Of a stretch of 64,000 nucleotides of DNA, positions 47,970 through 56,868 are shown piece after piece; within the stretch, counting starts at the first letter, position 1; every line of letters begins with the position of its first letter. The stretch lies in contig NZ_JYKZ01000001.1 in NCBI RefSeq assembly GCF_001043005.1, positions 1-64,000 of the forward strand. Reading direction: 5' to 3'. This stretch comes from Pseudomonas psychrophila (lineage in GTDB: Bacteria; Pseudomonadota; Gammaproteobacteria; Pseudomonadales; Pseudomonadaceae). Both the position numbers and the translations under genes were made by a program. The notes beneath the pieces were generated by a model. The model worked only from the letters and a program-made list of their open reading frames with translations. It ran no database searches and had not been told where the DNA came from.

Positions 47970-48245
47970 GATCGTGCGCAAACCGCCACCAAACAGGCCG
48001 GCCGGTCGGCCGCCTCGGGGCGAAATGCTTTTGATCTGCCCGCCCCTTCGGGAGGCCGAGAGGAGGTTCCGCGCAGTGGGCATCCCGGCATGGATGCCGG
48101 GATAGCCGTGTTGGGCCAAGGATGGCCCGTCACGGCGGGCCCAAGGGGCGGGACCGGAATGAGGGAACCTGAGCGAAGCGAAGGCCGTACGCTGGGGCGA
48201 GGACCTTTTGGTTCCTTTTGGGTCCTTCTAAAAGGGACTCGCTGT
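47964..48245. repeat. Dispersed Pseudomonas repeat, right copy
   Basis: I recognise this stretch (GCTTTTGATCTGCCCGCCCC ... TTTTGGTTCCTTTTGGGTCC) as a sequence found repeatedly in Pseudomonas genomes and often annotated as short hypothetical proteins such as the minus-strand frame 47951-48259. It contains a perfect hairpin ATCCCGGCA-TGGA-TGCCGGGAT (48082-48103). It is better treated as a repeat or structured RNA than as a gene. Confidence 0.65.
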
Positions 48246-48318
48246 AAGAGCGAAACCAATAGTCCAGTTAGACCTAGATGCCGGATATGTACTCAACGTG
48301 CCAGTTAAACAAACAAGA

Positions 48319-48588
48319 TCAAGCAGGCCGCAACCGCCAACCCAGCACATCCAGCAGGTCACAACCATCACGCAGTAAATGAGCGGCAACAGTGGCCAGA
48401 TGCTTGAGATCAACAGCATCGGCCTGCTGCATTTCGCGGCTGGAGAACGATTCCATCAGTTGAGTTACAGCCAGAACGCGGGCGACTGCGTTGGCATGGA
48501 GCACATCGAGGGGAGCGCTACGATCGATCAATAACGCGGGGATGGTGCAGTCGATAGCGGTAAGAGGAATAAACGAAGAACTAGCCAT
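48319..48588 (-). CDS. Small protein of unknown function, possibly DUF3077-like
   Basis: 89 residues, mostly helical, no membrane segment. TAGGAG stands eight bases before the ATG. The layout, in which a short N-terminus is followed by PLDVLHANAVARVLAVTQLM and a helical pair ending HLLRDGCDLLDVLG, resembles the small Pseudomonas-specific DUF3077/DUF6124-type proteins. That family link is from memory and uncertain. Flanked by repeats. Confidence 0.6.
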   Translation of the reverse strand: MASSSFIPLTAIDCTIPALLIDRSAPLDVLHANAVARVLAVTQLMESFSSREMQQADAVDLKHLATVAAHLLRDGCDLLDVLGWRLRPA

Positions 48589-49019
48589 TAATCAAACTCC
48601 TAAATGTCGAATTTGAGCCAACCGTTCTCGTCGCCAAACGAAAAAAGGTGGCCGCTATGCGCGGGTTGGCGAACCGGTAACATTTAGGAAAACCCGGCAG
48701 ATCCAAAGATCTCCCACGCACAGCTGCCATAAAGCAACGCGAGCAAAATACACGCCCCGCTATATATAACAACCACATGCTAACTAAATATTGTCCAAGT
48801 CGCCAAACCCGGTCGCCTTATCGGCGAGCACCGACTATAGGCCCCGCACCAAGCCCCCAGCAATTGCCAACCCTGTGCGAAAAATCCCGAAAAAACGTGA
48901 GCTTGTAGCATCGCGAGCAAGCCCGCTCCGACTCAATTTATGCTGCCCGCACGTTGCGAGTGATTCTCGGCTTGTATAGGCTGGCGCGCCGCCCGCCCAT
49001 CGACCTGGAAGCTCCATTA
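48589..49019. other. Gap before the TonB-dependent receptor, with a single REP unit
   Basis: 431 bases. A solitary half-REP (GCATCGCGAGCAAGCCCGCTCC, 48908-48929) lies 90 bases before the receptor. An A/T-rich GCTATATATAAC at 48761-48772 may be a promoter. No clear Fur box is seen and no credible ORF. Confidence 0.5.
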
Positions 49020-51137
49020 ATGCGCTCTGCTCTTTCTTCACTTTTACCCTTGGCGTTGATCTGCAGCGCCCCCGCCTATGGCAGTGCCCTGGAACTGGGC
49101 GAGGTTCAGGTGCGCAGCGAAGAAAGCAGTGAGCTTGAGGCCGCAAAGGCCGCGCTTGAGCAAATCCCCGGCGCCAGCAACCTGATCGACATGAGTCGCG
49201 TCGAAAACGGCCGCACTGCCAGCAACGCCGATGTGCTGGCCTATCAACCGGGGGTCTATGCACAATCAGCGGGCAATGACGGGGCCAAGGTCTCGGTGCG
49301 CGGCTCGGGTATCAACCGCGCGCCCAGCGCCCACGGTTCTGGCCTGTATGTGATGTTCGACGGCTTGCCCTTAACGGGCCCCGGCGGCACCCCTTACGAG
49401 TTGTTCGAGCCCTTGTGGCTAAGCCGCGCCGAAGTGCTGCGCGGCGCCAACGGTTTCGAGACCGGCTCACTGGCCCTGGGCGGGTCGATCAACTACGTTA
49501 CCCATACCGGCTACGACGCGGCGCCCTTGCAGGTGCGCTACGAAACGGGCAGCTATGGCTATCAGAAACGTCAGATCAGTTCCGGGCAGGTGCTGGGTGA
49601 TCTGGACTACTACGTGTCGTTGACCGACTCCAACACCGATGGCTATCAGGACCACACCCAGGGCAGCAGCAAAGGGATTGCCGCCAACGTCGGTTATCGA
49701 TTCAGTCCGCAACTGGAAACCCGCTTCTATCTGCGCTATCGCGAAACCGATAACGAACTGGCCGGGCGCGTGACCAAAGACAGCATCAAGCATCATCCCC
49801 GCGCCGCCAACCCGGCCTATGTCAGCGGTGACTACACCCGCCCGCAACCCGGCAGCACCTGGCTGGGCAACAAGACCACGATGTATCTGGATGACGATTC
49901 GCAACTGGAAGTGGGGCTGGTCTATCACGACTACCCCATGGACCTGCGCGAAGGCCCCAACCGCCTCAAAGTTGCCTACACCGATGTCAGCGGCACGCTG
50001 AACTACAAGCGCCGCGACACCTTGTTCGGACTTGAAAGCAAAACCACCGTAGGGCTGCGCAATACCAAGCATTTGCCCAACAGTGGTGCTTCGGAGTATG
50101 TACGTATCCCTCGGGGCAACACTGCGACTTACGCACCCGGCACCAAGATGCGCGACTTCAGCTATCAGGGTTCTGATACCGTGCTGCACGCCAGCAACGA
50201 TCTGGAGCTGATCCCCGACCTGTGGCTGACCACCGGCATGGCGCTGATCTACACCCGCCGCGAGAGTGATGTGAGCTACCCCGAGAGCGGCGGCAAGGTG
50301 AGTCAAAATGACTGGGACTACGCCCCCCGTGTCGGCCTGCGATATGAGTTCAACCCGAACCTGCAGGTGTACGGCAACCTCAGTCGTTCGGTCGAGCCAC
50401 CCCATCCCTGGTCGATGATCTGGAGTTCACCGTTTGTGTTTCCAGTCGGTAGCGGTGCCGCCACCGGACGCCAAAGCACACCCATTGCCCTGAAAAACCA
50501 GACGGCCACCACTCTGGAACTGGGCACCCGCGGCGAATCATGGATCGGACAATGGGATCTGGCCTGGTATTACTCGGCCATCCGCCATGAACTGTTGACC
50601 GTTGAATTGCAAGCAGCCACACAAAACCTTGGGCCGATTGTGGGTGAGTCAAACGCCAGCCCAACCGTGCACCAGGGTTTCGAAGCCGGCCTAAACAGCC
50701 TGCTGTGGCAAGGCGAGGCCGCTGGCAAGGTGTCCATGCGCCAGGCCTACACCTTCAGCGACTTCCATTACCGTGATGATTCGCGTTTTGGTGACAACAA
50801 ACTGCCCGGGATCCCGCAGCACTACTATCAGGCCGAGATCCGTTACGACCACCCACAAGGCTTCTATGCCGGGGTCAACACCCAGGTGGCCTCGCGCATG
50901 GCGGTGGATTACGCAAACTCGTACTACGCCTCGTCCTACATGCTGTGGGGTGCAACGCTGGGCTACAACTCCCCCAAGCAGGATTGGCAAACCTGGCTCG
51001 ACCTGCGCAACCTCACCGGTGAGCGCTATGCCGCAACCATTACCCCGGGTTATGACGACAAAGGCCTGGATGCGGCGCGCTCCACACCGGGTGAAGGCAT
51101 GGGCGCTTACGTCGGGGTTTCCTACAGCTTCCGTTAA
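49020..51137 (+). CDS. TonB-dependent outer-membrane receptor
   Basis: 705 residues from MRSALSSLLPLALICSAPAYG, a signal peptide. The mature protein has a short TonB-box-like ELGEVQVRS, then the plug domain (DVLAYQPGVYAQS ... VSVRGSGINRAPSAHGSGLYVMFDG ... LRGANGFETGSLALGGSINYVT) and a 22-strand barrel ending in the typical aromatic YVGVSYSFR. Such receptors import siderophores, heme, metals or sugars. The substrate is not evident; the nearest resemblance I can name is the FecA/siderophore class. Its stop overlaps that of the next gene (TTAA). Confidence 0.9.
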   Translation: MRSALSSLLPLALICSAPAYGSALELGEVQVRSEESSELEAAKAALEQIPGASNLIDMSRVENGRTASNADVLAYQPGVYAQSAGNDGAKVSVRGSGINRAPSAHGSGLYVMFDGLPLTGPGGTPYELFEPLWLSRAEVLRGANGFETGSLALGGSINYVTHTGYDAAPLQVRYETGSYGYQKRQISSGQVLGDLDYYVSLTDSNTDGYQDHTQGSSKGIAANVGYRFSPQLETRFYLRYRETDNELAGRVTKDSIKHHPRAANPAYVSGDYTRPQPGSTWLGNKTTMYLDDDSQLEVGLVYHDYPMDLREGPNRLKVAYTDVSGTLNYKRRDTLFGLESKTTVGLRNTKHLPNSGASEYVRIPRGNTATYAPGTKMRDFSYQGSDTVLHASNDLELIPDLWLTTGMALIYTRRESDVSYPESGGKVSQNDWDYAPRVGLRYEFNPNLQVYGNLSRSVEPPHPWSMIWSSPFVFPVGSGAATGRQSTPIALKNQTATTLELGTRGESWIGQWDLAWYYSAIRHELLTVELQAATQNLGPIVGESNASPTVHQGFEAGLNSLLWQGEAAGKVSMRQAYTFSDFHYRDDSRFGDNKLPGIPQHYYQAEIRYDHPQGFYAGVNTQVASRMAVDYANSYYASSYMLWGATLGYNSPKQDWQTWLDLRNLTGERYAATITPGYDDKGLDAARSTPGEGMGAYVGVSYSFR

Positions 51138-52216
51138 TCGCCAGGCGGGATATCAGCAGGCAACCGCACCTTGCGGCGGGTGCCGCTGAACAATCCCCAG
51201 CTGGACAGGAACAGGGCGGCAATCAACGGCCCGATCACAAAGCCATTGAGGCCGAAGATTGCCATGCCGCCCAGGGTCGAAATCAGGATCAGGAAGTCTG
51301 GCATTTTGGTGTCTTTACCCACCAGGATCGGGCGCAGCACGTTGTCCACCATACCGATCACAAAGACCCCGTACAGCGCCAGCACCACCCCTTCCCAAAC
51401 CGCACCGGTCACCACAAAGTAAACCGCTACCGGTGCCCAGACGATCCCGGCGCCGATGGCAGGCAGCAAGGACAGGAACATCATCAGCACCGCCCAAAAC
51501 AACGCGCTGTGGATGCCCAGCACCCAGAAGATCACGCCGCCCAGTGCACCCTGGGTGATCGCCACAGCCAGGTTGCCTTTGACCGAAGCCCGCACCACGC
51601 GGCGCAGCTTGAGTTGCAACAGGCGTTTTTGCTGTTCCGCCAGCGGTACTGCGTTGCGAATGTTGCGCACCATCTGCTGACCATCACGAATAAAGAAGTA
51701 CAGCAGGTACAACATGATGAAAAAGCTCACTACCAGATCAAAAGTGCTCTGGCCGAAGCTGAAAACCTGAGTGGCAAAAAACTGGCTGCCTTCGAGTGCA
51801 CCCTTGGAGACTTTTTCACTTAGCCCGTCAATGTTGCCCATGCCAAAACGGTCAAGCCAGTCCTGCGCGGTGGCCGGCAAGATGTCCTTGAACTGCATGA
51901 CGTAACTGGCGACGTTGATCTTGCCGCTCTCAACGTCCTTGTAGAGGGTGGCCACTTCTTGCACCAGCAAGGCTGTGGTGATGACCACCGGAATGATCGC
52001 GATCACCGTACACGCACCCAACGTAGTAAATGTTGCCAGATTGCGGCGTCCGCGCATCTTGAGCAGCAGCTTGCGCTGCAAGGGTGCAAACAAGATCCCC
52101 AGCGCCACCGCCCAAAAAATCGCCCCGTAAAACGGCAGCAAAATCCAGATAAAGGCAATCGTGACCAAGGCCAGCAACAGGAGAAGGGTTTTGCGTTGAA
52201 GACTGGTTTCGTTCAT
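51134..52216 (-). CDS. AI-2E family transporter (PerM/YdiK type)
   Basis: 360 residues, about seven or eight membrane segments; the AI-2E family (PF01594) pattern is seen in FWAVLMMFLSLLPAIGAGIVWAPVA and GMVDNVLRPILVGKDTKMPDFLILISTLGG. Members export autoinducer-2 or act as sodium/proton antiporters; the role of this one is unknown. Convergent with the receptor, with a four-base tail overlap. Confidence 0.88.
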   Translation of the reverse strand: MNETSLQRKTLLLLLALVTIAFIWILLPFYGAIFWAVALGILFAPLQRKLLLKMRGRRNLATFTTLGACTVIAIIPVVITTALLVQEVATLYKDVESGKINVASYVMQFKDILPATAQDWLDRFGMGNIDGLSEKVSKGALEGSQFFATQVFSFGQSTFDLVVSFFIMLYLLYFFIRDGQQMVRNIRNAVPLAEQQKRLLQLKLRRVVRASVKGNLAVAITQGALGGVIFWVLGIHSALFWAVLMMFLSLLPAIGAGIVWAPVAVYFVVTGAVWEGVVLALYGVFVIGMVDNVLRPILVGKDTKMPDFLILISTLGGMAIFGLNGFVIGPLIAALFLSSWGLFSGTRRKVRLPADIPPGD

Positions 52217-52262
52217 GTGTCATCCATGTCGGTAAGCCGCGAATGCTTGGAATAGACGCAGT

Positions 52263-52344
52263 GTAGCCGTTGGCACAGGCTGAGATAAGCAGCACGGTGC
52301 TATCCCCCCTCAAGCCAGACCCCGCAACCTGCACCAACGGCTAC
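52263..52344. repeat. Long inverted repeat between two unrelated genes
   Basis: GTAGCCGTTGG-CA-CAGG (52263-52279) and CCTG-CA-CCAACGGCTAC (52328-52344) pair in 15 of 17 positions across a 48-base loop. It is unlike the REP elements elsewhere. It may be a miniature mobile element or an mRNA-end structure. Confidence 0.5.
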
Positions 52345-52363
52345 GAAAACGACGTAAGCAGCA

Positions 52364-52414
52364 TTGACAACCCTGTGCGCACTCTGTAAAAAATCCATCC
52401 AGTTGTATGACAAC
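52364..52414 (+). promoter_or_regulatory. Promoter and operator of the uronate porin gene
   Basis: TTGACA at 52364-52369, -10 near 52387-52392, and ten bases on the palindrome GTTGT-ATG-ACAAC (52402-52414). It fits the TNGTNNNACNA operator form of FadR-type GntR repressors. A second copy of the arrangement lies before udh. Confidence 0.65.
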
Positions 52415-52451
52415 AGATAACAAAAATAATAATGTTCAAGGAGCTCTACGG

Positions 52452-53747
52452 ATGATGTCACCTACCTGCGCCCTCTCGCTTCTCACACGCTCAATAACCG
52501 CTAAAAATACCCGATCCCTTGCACTGCTCGGCCTCGGCAGCATGGGCCTGGCCTTGCCGTTAACGGGTATGGCAGAGGGCTTTGTGGACGACACCAAAGC
52601 CACCCTGACCCTGCGCAACGCCTACATCAATCGCAATTTCACCAACCCTGCCTATCCGCAGAGCAAAGCCGAAGAGTGGACGCAAAACTTCATTCTTGAC
52701 GTCAAGTCCGGTTTTACCCAGGGCACGGTCGGATTCGGAGTGGATGTACTGGGTCTCTACTCTCAGAAACTGGACGGCGGCAAAGGCACAGCCGGTACTC
52801 AACTACTGCCGATCCATAGCGATGGCGAACCGGCCGATAATTTTGGTCGCCTGGGCGTCGCGGCCAAGGCCAAAATTTCCAACACGGAGCTTAAAATCGG
52901 CGAGTGGATGCCGGTGCTGCCAATCCTGCGCTCGGATGACGGGCGCTCCCTGCCGCAAACGTTCCGTGGCGGCCAGATCACCTCCAAGGAATTCGCCGGC
53001 CTGAACCTTTACGGCGGTCAATTCCGCGCCAACAGCCCGCGTAACGATGCGAGCATGGAAGACATGTCGCTCAACGGCAAAGGCGCCTTCACCTCCGACC
53101 GTTTCAACTTTGCCGGCGGTGATTACAGCTTCAACGAAAAGCGCACTCAGGTTGGTGTGTGGTACGCCCAGCTGGAAGACATTTATCAGCAGCAATTTCT
53201 TAACCTCCTGCACAGCCAGCCCATTGGCGATGTGACTCTGGGCGCCAACCTCGGCTATTTCTGGGGCAAGGAAGACGGCAATAAACTGGCTGGCGATCTG
53301 GACAACAAGACCGCTTATGCCCTGCTGTCGGCCAAATACAAAGGCAACACCCTGTACGTTGGCCTGCAGAAAGTCAGCGGCGACGACGGTTGGTTCCGCG
53401 TCAACGGCACCAGTGGCGGCACATTGGCCAACGACAGTTACAACTCCAGCTACGACAACGCCAAGGAACGCTCCTGGCAACTGCGCCACGACCTGGATTT
53501 TGCAGTGCTTGGCGTACCCGGCCTGACGATGATGAACCGCTATATCAGCGGCGATAACATCCACACCGGCGCCATTACGGACGGCAAGGAATGGGGCCGC
53601 GAATCGGAACTGGCCTACACCGTGCAAAGCGGCACATTCAAGGACCTGAACATGCGCTGGCGTAACGCTAGTATCCGTCGCGATTACAGCGCTAACGAGT
53701 TTGACGAAAACCGCATCTTTATCAGCTATCCGCTGTCGTTGTTGTAA
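52452..53747 (+). CDS. OprD-family outer-membrane porin, probable uronic acid porin
   Basis: 431 residues from the ATG at 52452, with AAGGAG eight bases upstream; an earlier ATG at 52407 overlaps the operator and is not likely. A long signal peptide ends near GMAEG, then GFVDDTKATLTLRNAYINRNF typical of OprD/OccK channels, and the chain closes on a barrel strand (RIFISYPLSLL). OprD-family porins take up carboxylated substrates. The neighbouring uronate genes and shared operator suggest glucuronate or galacturonate uptake. Confidence 0.88.
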   Translation: MMSPTCALSLLTRSITAKNTRSLALLGLGSMGLALPLTGMAEGFVDDTKATLTLRNAYINRNFTNPAYPQSKAEEWTQNFILDVKSGFTQGTVGFGVDVLGLYSQKLDGGKGTAGTQLLPIHSDGEPADNFGRLGVAAKAKISNTELKIGEWMPVLPILRSDDGRSLPQTFRGGQITSKEFAGLNLYGGQFRANSPRNDASMEDMSLNGKGAFTSDRFNFAGGDYSFNEKRTQVGVWYAQLEDIYQQQFLNLLHSQPIGDVTLGANLGYFWGKEDGNKLAGDLDNKTAYALLSAKYKGNTLYVGLQKVSGDDGWFRVNGTSGGTLANDSYNSSYDNAKERSWQLRHDLDFAVLGVPGLTMMNRYISGDNIHTGAITDGKEWGRESELAYTVQSGTFKDLNMRWRNASIRRDYSANEFDENRIFISYPLSLL

Positions 53748-53765
53748 GCGCCAGCCCCAACAACT

Positions 53766-53852
53766 TGTGGGAGCGAGCCTGCTCGCGATGGCATCACTGC
53801 AACTTTCCTGACAAACCGCAGCGCCAGCATCGCGAGCAGGCTCGCTCCCACA
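53766..53852. repeat. REP-type inverted pair (GAGCCTG variant)
   Basis: TGTGGGAGCGAGCCTGCTC and its complement, about 40 bases apart, between the porin gene and the udh promoter. Confidence 0.9.
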
Positions 53853-53911
53853 ACAGCCAGACTGTTGTTGACCCCAACCGATTTGCGGCGGTTGCAAGTA
53901 CGGATTCGGCA

Positions 53912-53963
53912 TTGACAACCACCACAATGGCTGTGAATAATCCGAGCCAAGTCATACGACAAC
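53912..53963 (+). promoter_or_regulatory. Promoter and operator of the udh operon
   Basis: TTGACA at 53912-53917, AATAAT at 53936-53941 (18-base spacer), then after nine bases GTCATACGACAAC (53951-53963), whose reverse strand reads TCGTATGACT, close to TNGTNNNACNA. The following ACAGATGACAATAAC also parallels ACAGATAACAAAAAT after the porin operator. Confidence 0.65.
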
Positions 53964-53996
53964 AGATGACAATAACAAGAATTACAGGGATCTTTG

Positions 53997-54824
53997 ATGA
54001 CAACCACACGTACTGTCCAAACCCCCTTCAATCGCCTTCTTCTCACCGGTGCAGCCGGCGGTCTGGGGAAGGTGCTGCGCGAAAGCCTCAAGCCCTACGC
54101 CAAGGTTTTACGACTCTCTGATATCGCCCCAATAGCACCCGCGGCCGATAGTCACGAAGAAATAGTCCTCTGCGACCTCGCCGATAAACAGGCTGTTCAC
54201 CAGATGGTTGAGGGCGTAGACGCGATCCTGCACTTTGGTGGTGTCTCGGTCGAACGTCCGTTCGAAGAAATTCTGGGCCCGAACATCAGCGGCGTTTTCC
54301 ATATTTACGAAGCAGCACGCCGTCATGGCGTCAAGCGCGTGATCTTCGCCAGCTCCAACCATGTCATCGGGTTCTATAAACAGGACCAAACCCTGGATGC
54401 CCACTCCTTGCGTCGTCCGGACGGCTATTACGGGCTGTCAAAGTCCTACGGCGAAGACATGGCCACCTTCTACTTCGATCGCTATGGCATCGAGACCGTC
54501 AGCATCCGCATCGGCTCCTCATTTCCCGAGCCGCAGAACCGCCGGATGATGAGCACCTGGCTGAGCTTTGCCGACCTCACGCAGTTGATCGAACGCTCGT
54601 TGTACACCCCACATGTCGGCCACACCGTGGTCTATGGCGCCTCAAACAACCTCAACGTGTGGTGGGACAACCGTTTTGCGGCCCACCTGGCTTTTGAGCC
54701 CAAGGACACCTCTGAAGTATTCCGCGACAAGATCGACGCCCAACCAATGCCTGCGGCCAATGATCCGAGCATGGTTTACCAGGGCGGAGCCTTCGTTGCG
54801 GCCGGTCCATTCGGCGACGAGTAA
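53997..54824 (+). CDS. udh: Uronate dehydrogenase
   Basis: 275 residues. NAD-dependent short-chain dehydrogenase that oxidises D-glucuronate or D-galacturonate to the aldarolactone. Rossmann GAAGGLG at residues 18-24 and catalytic Tyr145-x3-Lys149 (YYGLSK), with Ser in FASSNHVIGFY. It closely resembles the characterised Pseudomonas syringae Udh as I remember it. First gene after the second operator; the lactonase follows after 47 bases. Confidence 0.95.
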   Translation: MTTTRTVQTPFNRLLLTGAAGGLGKVLRESLKPYAKVLRLSDIAPIAPAADSHEEIVLCDLADKQAVHQMVEGVDAILHFGGVSVERPFEEILGPNISGVFHIYEAARRHGVKRVIFASSNHVIGFYKQDQTLDAHSLRRPDGYYGLSKSYGEDMATFYFDRYGIETVSIRIGSSFPEPQNRRMMSTWLSFADLTQLIERSLYTPHVGHTVVYGASNNLNVWWDNRFAAHLAFEPKDTSEVFRDKIDAQPMPAANDPSMVYQGGAFVAAGPFGDE

Positions 54825-54871
54825 ACCGCTGCCCGCGCATCACACTGAATACGGACAAGGATTGAGCCGCC

Positions 54872-55759
54872 ATGACTGCTGAACTGATTCTGGATGCACG
54901 CAACGCCACCGGCGAAAGCCCGGTCTGGAGCTCGGCGCAACAAGCACTTTACTGGGTGGATATCCCGGCAAAACGCCTGCACCGCTGGAGCCTCGCCGAT
55001 GGTAAAAACCAAAGCTGGCAGGCCTCGCAAATGCTCGCGTGCATTGCTCAGGCAGAGAATGGCAGTTGGATCGCCGGCATGGAGAATGGCCTGTTCGCTA
55101 TCACGCCCCACGCCGATGGCAGCCTCGACAGCCGCCTGCTGGCCAGCGTGACCCACGCCCTGCCAGAGATGCGCTTCAACGACGGCCGCTGCGACCGCCA
55201 AGGGCGGTTCTGGGCGGGCACCATGTTGATGAACATGGCCGCAGGGGCACCGGTAGGCGCGATGTATCGCTATGACGCGGGCCAGGAAGGACCGCTCAAG
55301 GCGCAACTTGAAGGGCTGACTGTTCCCAACGGCCTGGCGTTCAGCCCGGACGGCAAGACCATGTACCTCTCGGACTCACACCCCGATGTGCAAAAGATCT
55401 GGGCTTTCGACTACGACACCGACACCGGCACCCCCCATGGCCGCCGCCTGTTCGTGGACATGACCGAGCATGCTGGCCGCCCCGATGGCGCCGCCGTCGA
55501 CGCCGATGGTTGCTACTGGATCTGCGGCAACGATGCGGGGTTGGTCCATCGGTTTACCCCTGACGGCAAGCTTGACCGCTCCTTGGCCGTGCCCGTCAAA
55601 AAACCCGCCATGTGTGCCTTTGGCGGCGCAGATCTGGACACCCTGTTCGTCACCTCGATCCGTCCTGCGGGTAATCTCAGCGACCAGCCGCTGGCAGGAG
55701 GCGTTTTCGCCCTCAGGCCCGGGGTCAAGGGACTGACGGAGCCCGCGTTCAACAACTGA
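54872..55759 (+). CDS. SMP-30/gluconolactonase family lactonase
   Basis: 295 residues, six-bladed beta-propeller. Metal ligands of the family align: Glu15 (TGESPVW), Asn103 (FNDGRCD), Asn153 (VPNGLAFSPDG) and Asp205 (GRPDGAAVD). In this position it should open the glucaro- or galactaro-1,5-lactone made by udh to give glucarate or galactarate. The specific substrate is inferred from context. Confidence 0.9.
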   Translation: MTAELILDARNATGESPVWSSAQQALYWVDIPAKRLHRWSLADGKNQSWQASQMLACIAQAENGSWIAGMENGLFAITPHADGSLDSRLLASVTHALPEMRFNDGRCDRQGRFWAGTMLMNMAAGAPVGAMYRYDAGQEGPLKAQLEGLTVPNGLAFSPDGKTMYLSDSHPDVQKIWAFDYDTDTGTPHGRRLFVDMTEHAGRPDGAAVDADGCYWICGNDAGLVHRFTPDGKLDRSLAVPVKKPAMCAFGGADLDTLFVTSIRPAGNLSDQPLAGGVFALRPGVKGLTEPAFNN

Positions 55760-55822
55760 CTGCTTTGCCGACACTGCTGATCCAACACCTTGATATAAAA
55801 AAAACAATATTTGGAGTGACCC

Positions 55823-56806
55823 ATGGATTTCAAACGCACCCTGCTTATCGCTGCACTGCCACTGGCCTTCTGCCTGTCAGGCATGGCCCAGGCCGAAATC
55901 AAAATCAAGTTCGCCGAAGTTCACCCCACCGGCTATCCGCCTGTGGTGGCTGAGCAGGAAATGGGCAAGAAGCTCCAGGCCCAGAGCAACGGCGATATTT
56001 CCTTCAAGATGTTTGCCGGTGGCGTACTGGGCTCAGAGAAAGAAGTGGTCGAGCAGCTTCAGTCCGGCGCAATACAAATGACCCGCGTCAGCCTCGGGAT
56101 CCTCGGGCCGGTCGTACCGGAAACCAATGCGTTCAACCTGCCGTTCGTGTTCCGTGACCAGGCCCACATGCGCAAAATCATCGACGGCGAAATTGGCCAG
56201 GAGATGCTGGATAAAATCACCAATTCCGACTTCAACATGGTCGCGCTGGCGTGGATGGATGGCGGCACCCGCAACCTCTACACCAAGAAGCCAGTACGCG
56301 AGATGGCTGACCTTAAGGGCATGAAAATTCGCGTCCAGGGCAACCCGGTCTTTATCGATACCATCAACGACATGGGTGGCAATGGCATCGGCATGGCGAC
56401 CGGCGAAATCTTCAGCGCCTTGCAGACAGGCGTTATCGATGGCGCCGAAAACAACCCCCCTACCTTCCTTGAACACAACCACTATCAGAACGCCAAGTAC
56501 TTCACCTGGACCGATCACCTGATCCTGCCGGAGCCAATCGTGATCGCCAAATCCACTTGGGCAAAACTGAGCCCGGAGCAACAAGCTCTGGTGCAGAAAC
56601 TGGCCCGAGAGGCGCAGTTTGAAGAACGTGAGCTGTGGGACAAAAAATCCGCCGAGAGTATCACCAAGCTCAAGGCCGGTGGTGTTGAGTTCATCACCCT
56701 CACGCCAGAACAGAAAAAAGCCTTCTACGACGCTACTCAGCCAGTGCGCGACAAATATGGTGCGAACTACAAAGACCTGATTTCCCGTATTGAAGCCGTT
56801 CAATAA
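55823..56806 (+). CDS. TRAP transporter solute-binding protein (DctP family)
   Basis: 327 residues with a Sec signal peptide cleaved near Ala24. The periplasmic receptor contains GMKIRVQGNPVFIDTINDMGG, where the arginine that clamps the substrate carboxylate normally lies. It is followed by the DctQ and DctM genes, so this is a complete TRAP system, very likely for a uronic acid. Confidence 0.92.
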   Translation: MDFKRTLLIAALPLAFCLSGMAQAEIKIKFAEVHPTGYPPVVAEQEMGKKLQAQSNGDISFKMFAGGVLGSEKEVVEQLQSGAIQMTRVSLGILGPVVPETNAFNLPFVFRDQAHMRKIIDGEIGQEMLDKITNSDFNMVALAWMDGGTRNLYTKKPVREMADLKGMKIRVQGNPVFIDTINDMGGNGIGMATGEIFSALQTGVIDGAENNPPTFLEHNHYQNAKYFTWTDHLILPEPIVIAKSTWAKLSPEQQALVQKLAREAQFEERELWDKKSAESITKLKAGGVEFITLTPEQKKAFYDATQPVRDKYGANYKDLISRIEAVQ

Positions 56807-56868
56807 GTCAGTCCGATAATGCCGCGGTGACGGGCTCCTGCCCGTTCTCCGCCGCAGTGGTGAGCCCC

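Noticed and set aside
47951..48259. Minus-strand frame of 102 codons in the dispersed repeat
   Set aside because: Similar short proteins are annotated in many Pseudomonas genomes, but it lies wholly in a repeated, hairpin-rich sequence, so a protein is unlikely.
48761..48772. Possible Zur box (GCTATATATAAC) before the TonB-dependent receptor
   Set aside because: It lacks the central base of the Zur palindrome and is 250 bases from the start; more likely a plain promoter element.
48791..48979. 62-codon frame upstream of the receptor
   Set aside because: No ribosome-binding site; it crosses a REP unit and has no coding character.
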